Source of the DNA: Cyclina sinensis
Lineage: Eukaryota; Mollusca; Bivalvia; Venerida; Veneridae
Assembly: GCA_012932295.1 (NCBI GenBank)
Contig: JAAONU010000016.1
Coordinates: 43,927,241 to 43,991,240 of the forward strand
Direction: 5' to 3'
DNA: 64,000 nucleotides
The notes under the pieces are model-generated. The model did not search any database and was not told the DNA's origin. It saw only the letters and a list, made by a program, of their open reading frames with translations. Of this stretch, positions 48,501 to 54,500 are shown piece after piece (within the stretch, counting starts at the first letter, position 1; each line of letters starts with the position of its first letter). The position numbers and the translations under genes were made by a program.

Positions 48501-51500
48501 AATGTTATGATAAGTAGTGACATACATGCGCCCTTCATGTCTGAATGGAAATAGAATTTACAGTAAATGTGATCTTCAATTGAATATATTACTGTTTCTT
48601 TTTCAGATGTGTAATTATCTAATCACTCAGGCTGTAAATTACTACACATTTGAACTCGAAGCAGTGATATATTCGACAGTATATCACTCAAACTTCCTAA
48701 ACATATGCCGGTATATGAAACTTTTACATCTAGTACAATATGCAGGTGCTTCAGACTGATTTGGTGTGTTATTTTTGCCACTAGATTATTTAGCTGAGTT
48801 ATGCTCTCTACTTGCTGAATCAAGGTTGAAGTAATCAATTAAATCAACGCTTCAGAAAACTAACATGATAAAGTCGACTGCATACAAGAAGTTTTTAACA
48901 TATCATTTACATGTTAGTAAAGTATAGTCGATTTCTTAACATTTGATATTTTGTCGTTTAAGCATAAAGTGTTTTCTTCAAGATATTCTTGGAGACTGTA
49001 TCAAACATTTGTTTTAAGAGACTGTGCAGGCTGCCTAAGCAAGTAAAAATTTGTTTCAGTCAAAGTATTTTCTTTAATAATGATGTCTGAATGCGAGTAC
49101 ATGTTAAATCATCACAAGTTCATGTTTGTCATTACAGGTGGAGCCCTGATTACACTGTATGGCATGTTTACTGGAGTTGTTCATGTTTGTTATTACAGGT
49201 GGAGCCCTGATTACACTGTATGGCATGTTTACTGGAGTTGTGTTGTCAAACCTTAAAGCTGTTGACCTCAGCTCAAGTCGTAATCTAGCAATAATTGGAA
49301 CATCTATTTTTACCGGACTCATGGTCCCGTATTGGATTGAACAATTCCCAGAGGAGCTTGCAACAGGTACAAATCTATAATTACATTTTTAGTAAAGATT
49401 ATATTACTTTACAAATGAACACTGCATTAAAATATTAATTCTAATACTATCAATGACAAGAAACAAAGAAGTTGACCATGATATATGCTACATGTTATAT
49501 CACACTGATTGCAAGTGTGCAACTGCTGATATCACTGCAAACTGCACTGGTAAATAGTGCATATTCTTGCACCCCTTAAAATATACCTAAGTGTTAGAAT
49601 GGAAATAGATTTTAACATTTACGCATTCATATGCATAATTATTTAATCACTCAGGCCTATGGCCTTTGTGATTTAATTACTATGTATCTGAACTCGACAC
49701 TGTGATATACTCAATGGTATATCACTCAAACTTAAAATCTATTTCCTAATTTGATCATCATATTATACAGTACTAAGTCGCTTCCTACAACAGTTATAAA
49801 TAAATTTTTTTTACAGGTAGTGAAAAGGCTGATGAGATTTTGAAGATATTGCTAGGAAACCCAAACATGTTTGGTGGAGTACTTGCCTGTATCCTAGACA
49901 ACACAGTTCCAGGTAACTTTATCATTTGTCAAGTTGTACAGGTGTCACAGGAATGAGCAACTGACGTACCACGTATTGTGGGTTGAGTTGGAAACTGGTG
50001 TAAGTGCAGATTAATTGCTGGAAATTATTGATACTGTGTTGAAAACTGGTGGAATTTCTTATTGAGGGCTGAGTTGGAAACTATTGATATTGAATAATGA
50101 GGGCTGAGTCGTAAAATGGTAGAACTTCTTACTTAGGGTTCAATTGGTAACTGTCTCTATCAGGGGTAAAAAATGTTTCACTTCCTGTGACCATTTGGAA
50201 TTTGATGGCTTGTTTCCTTTCTTGAATGAAATTTTTTATTTTAGTTGTGTTTTTAATTGTTTTTACTTTAAAAACTGTCAGAAGTAAGTGACAATGTATG
50301 TAAATTGAAGAATAATGTCCCTGAAGCACCTCAAAGAATTTGTTCAAGGATGTTGATGATAATGTACAAATAAATACTTCAGCAAAATTCATCAGGATCT
50401 TATAGTGACTTTACTAAAACTCTGATCATATACTAACGGAAAAATATAACTGTGCATACTTCAAGGTATAGAATTTTTTTTAATATTAGGAATAGTAACA
50501 TAAAACTTTGCAAATTAGCCAATCAACGTTTGATTTCTAACAATCAATACAAACACTTCATCATGTAAAACAATTTTTACAGTAACAAGGCGCAGAAGTT
50601 GACAGGTATGAAATCTGATTTCACAAGGTCAGTATCGTGTGTGGCCTCCATTGGCGTTCAAGCAAGCACGGCAGCGACGAGGCATAGAGGCAACTAAGTT
50701 GGCGATAACTGCCTGTGGAATGGTGTTCCAGATGTTGACCAATGTCTGCGCTAGTTGGTCCAGCGTGAGAGGTTGGTTACGTCTTTGACGGAGGCGTCTC
50801 TTCATCTCATCCCAAACGTGCTCAATTGGTGAAAGATCTGGTGAAACAGCGGGCCAGGGTAAGACACTCACGTTTTGCTGAGCCAGAAACCCGGTAACTA
50901 CACGTGCTACATGTGGCCGAGCGTTGTCTTGTTGAAACGTCATGTTACGCTCTTGACGTTGAAGAAATGGCAGCACGTGGGGTATGACAATCTCATCTCT
51001 GTAACGAACACCCGTTAAATTGCCACGTACAATTACAAGCTGGGTCCTGCCTTGAGATGAGATACCTCCCCAAACCATTATCGACCCACCACCACCAAAA
51101 CATTGACGTTGAAAAACACAGGGATCCAAGTAACGTTCTCCGCGACGCCTGTATACACGAACTCGTCCAGTCCGAACTTTCTAAGTGAAACCGCGACTCG
51201 TCAGTAAACAGAACATTATTCCAATATGCTCTTGGAAGCCTTAGATACTGTCTGCACCACTGACGTCGACGTTGTCGATGACGTAAGAGAAGAGTAGGAC
51301 GTATCGCAGGACGTCGTGGAGTAATGCTGTGCTCTCTTAATCGGTTTCTAACAGTTCGTCCACTGATAGGTCTCAAGCCAGGAATTGTTCGTGCTGTTAA
51401 TGTGGCCGGTTGAAATCGATTCCGTAGGTGTGTAAGCCGGATATAATTGTCTTGACGGATTGACGTCACACGTGGACGTCCTGGACGTGGTAGATCACGG

Positions 51501-54500
51501 ACGTTGCCACGTTGCTGAAATCGTCGCCAAAGTGCTGATATGGTGTTTCGGTGAACACCAAAACGCTGCGCAACCGCATTTTGAGCAATGCCTGCTTGGA
51601 GCATACCGACGGCACGTAGGCGATCATTTTCTGAGATGCGTGGCATTGTCTTCAAAGACTTAAAATCCAAATTAAGGTGTTTTTCTGAACTGCTGGGTAG
51701 CTCACTATAATTTGACGGTTAAAATAACTCGATACAGCATGTACGAGGATGTTAACATAAAGAAACACGTAAAAAGCGACACCGTTACGGGCTATACATT
51801 TTGCACGTGCAACTCGCGAAAAGCAGTATTATTGAAACAAGATTACCTTGTGAATTACACAAAAGAAATCTGCTAAAATAATTTTATACCTAATAAAAGA
51901 TATTAAGTATTTTAGTGTGCACAGTTATATTTTTCCGTCAGTATAGAAACAATCTTTAAGAAAATCTCAGATTAGAAAAAAAAAATAAAAATAGTGTAAG
52001 ATAATTTGCCTTTAAACTTTGTAAACAGGCTGCTGTAAAAAAAAACATTTTCCAGGGACAATTGAAGAGCGGGGCATTGCAACTTGGCAAAACGTAGAGG
52101 ACCCAAACACAAAAAAAATACTGTATGTTGAGGGATACGGGATCTATAATCCTTGGCTGCCGCAGAAACTCAGGAATTCAAACTTCATAAAATACATTCC
52201 ATTTCTGCCAAACCCAGGAGACAACGAAATTCCACACTCACTCACTGATGAGATTAGACGAGACTATTCAATGACATGTAATTTTTGGCCTTTGTTGATA
52301 GAATGTATTATGTAACAGTCTAGTACTCTAAAATGCCCAGTCACTGTTGCAAGTTTTTCATCTAAACAAGCGATTTAGTTTAGTTATGTTGTTATATGTC
52401 AGACTGTAGGATCAGTTACTTTCTTAAAGACTAACTGAGTAGCAACTATTTACATAAAAAAGAAGAAAAATGGAAAGTTTATTCTGTCAACCGTTTATAA
52501 CAGTTTTTATCAAATCTGTCACTCATTTTGTTATGCTTCCCGAAGGGAGAGCACATAGTCACCACCTTGTCCATCCTTCCATCAGTTTGTCGGTCCATCT
52601 GTCACACTCTTGTCCGAAGAGTAACTTGAAAGTATCGATTGAAACTTTTAACACTGATAGAGACCAGTGAGAGGAAGTGCAGTGACGAAGAGCCATAAGT
52701 CTGCCTTGTATGATATTTTAATTATCTCCCGTAAGTTAATAATGCTTGTCCAGAATATAACTCCTACACTGTTTATGATATCTCATAGAAATTTCACACA
52801 GTTATAGTGACTAGTCAGAGGAAGTGCACTGTCAAAGAACTGTAACTCTAATTTACTTAGTTTTTGAATTATCTACCTTTATAATACTTAATAATGCTTG
52901 TCCAGATATTAATCTGAAATGTTGAGGGACTTTGATTAAAGCTTCACACAGTCATAGATATAAGTGAGTGAAAGTGCACTGTTTAATAACCATATGACTG
53001 TCTACCTTGCTTAATTTTTAGCTCACCTGAGCAAATGCTCAGGGTGAGCTATTGTGATCACCCTGTGTCTGTCGTCAGTCGTCCATTGTCCGTCATCAAC
53101 ATTTTACTTTAAATGACATCTCCTGCTAAACCACAGAGCTATTTTTAACCAAACTTTACAGAAATGTTCCTTGTATTGCCCTTTCCTAAAATTGCTCAAA
53201 CCGTTCCGCTCAATTGCACATAAGGGCTGCAAAAGCTAAAATTAGAAAAGAAATCAAACAGCATCTCCTGCTCAGTGACAAGGTAATTTTCCATCAAATT
53301 TCACAGAAATGTTCCTTACATAGCCCTCTATTAGAATTGCTAAAACGGTTTCGCTCCATTGAACAAAATGGCTGCCAGAGCTAAAAATAGATTTTCATCA
53401 ATATTTGGCTTCAAATGACATCTCCCCCAAAACCACTTGGCCATTTTAAACCAAACTTTACAGAAATGTTTCTTACATTGCCCTTTTCTAAAATTGCTCA
53501 AACCATTTTGCTCCATTGCACATAAGGGCTGCAAAAGCTAAAAATATAATTTTTTTTAACAACATCTCCTCCTAAACAGTTGGGAGATTTTCAACCAAAT
53601 TTCACAGAAATATTACTTAGATAGCCCTCTATTAAAATTGCTAAAATGGTTCCGCTCCATTGATCAAAATGGCCGCCAGAGCTAAAAATAGATTTTTGTC
53701 AATATTTGGCTTCAAATGACATCTCCTTCTAAACCACTTGGCCATTTTAAACCAAACTTTACAGAAATGTTTCTTATCATGCCCTTTTCTAAAATTGTTC
53801 AAACCGTTCTGCTCCATTGCACATAAGGGCTGCAAAAGCTAAAAGTAGAAAAGAAATCAAACAGCATCTCCTGCTCAGTGACAAGGTAATTTTCCATCAA
53901 ATTTCATGGAAATGTTCCTTACATACCCCTGCGTTAAAATTGCTTAAACGGTTCTGCTCCATTGAACAAAAAGGCCACCGGAGCTTAAAATAGGTTTTCT
54001 TCAAAATATTGCTTCAAATGACATCTTCTCAGAAGCGGGTTTTCACGAAATTGCCTCTGCCCCATGGATTTTTTTGTATAAAAAATGAGATCTTTGAATA
54101 TCTTCAGTTAGAAAATGTAATGTTGCATCTGATGTTTGCTTAATGGTAGACCCTTAAGCAAAGTACTCAGGTGAGCGATCCAGGACCATCATGGCCCTCT
54201 TGTTTAATTATCTCCTTTAATGATACTTAAAATGTTTAATAATGCATGTCTGGAGTACAACTTCTAAACTATCAATAATATCTCATTGAAACTCCACACA
54301 GTTATAGAGACTAGTGAGAGGAAGTGTAGTGTCAAAGAATCATAATTCTACATTACTTAGTTTATGAATTATCTCCCTTCATGTTGCTTAATTATGCTTG
54401 TCTGGAGAATAAGAGTATAAGTTCTAAAGTATCAATGATATCTATTTATATCTTCTCACAGTTATAGAGATTAGTGAGAGGAAGTGCAATGAAAAGAAAC

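Noticed and set aside
49138..49198. SLC23 exon 10 starting at the first acceptor
   Set aside because: It shifts the frame and stops soon after. The second acceptor restores the full family motif.
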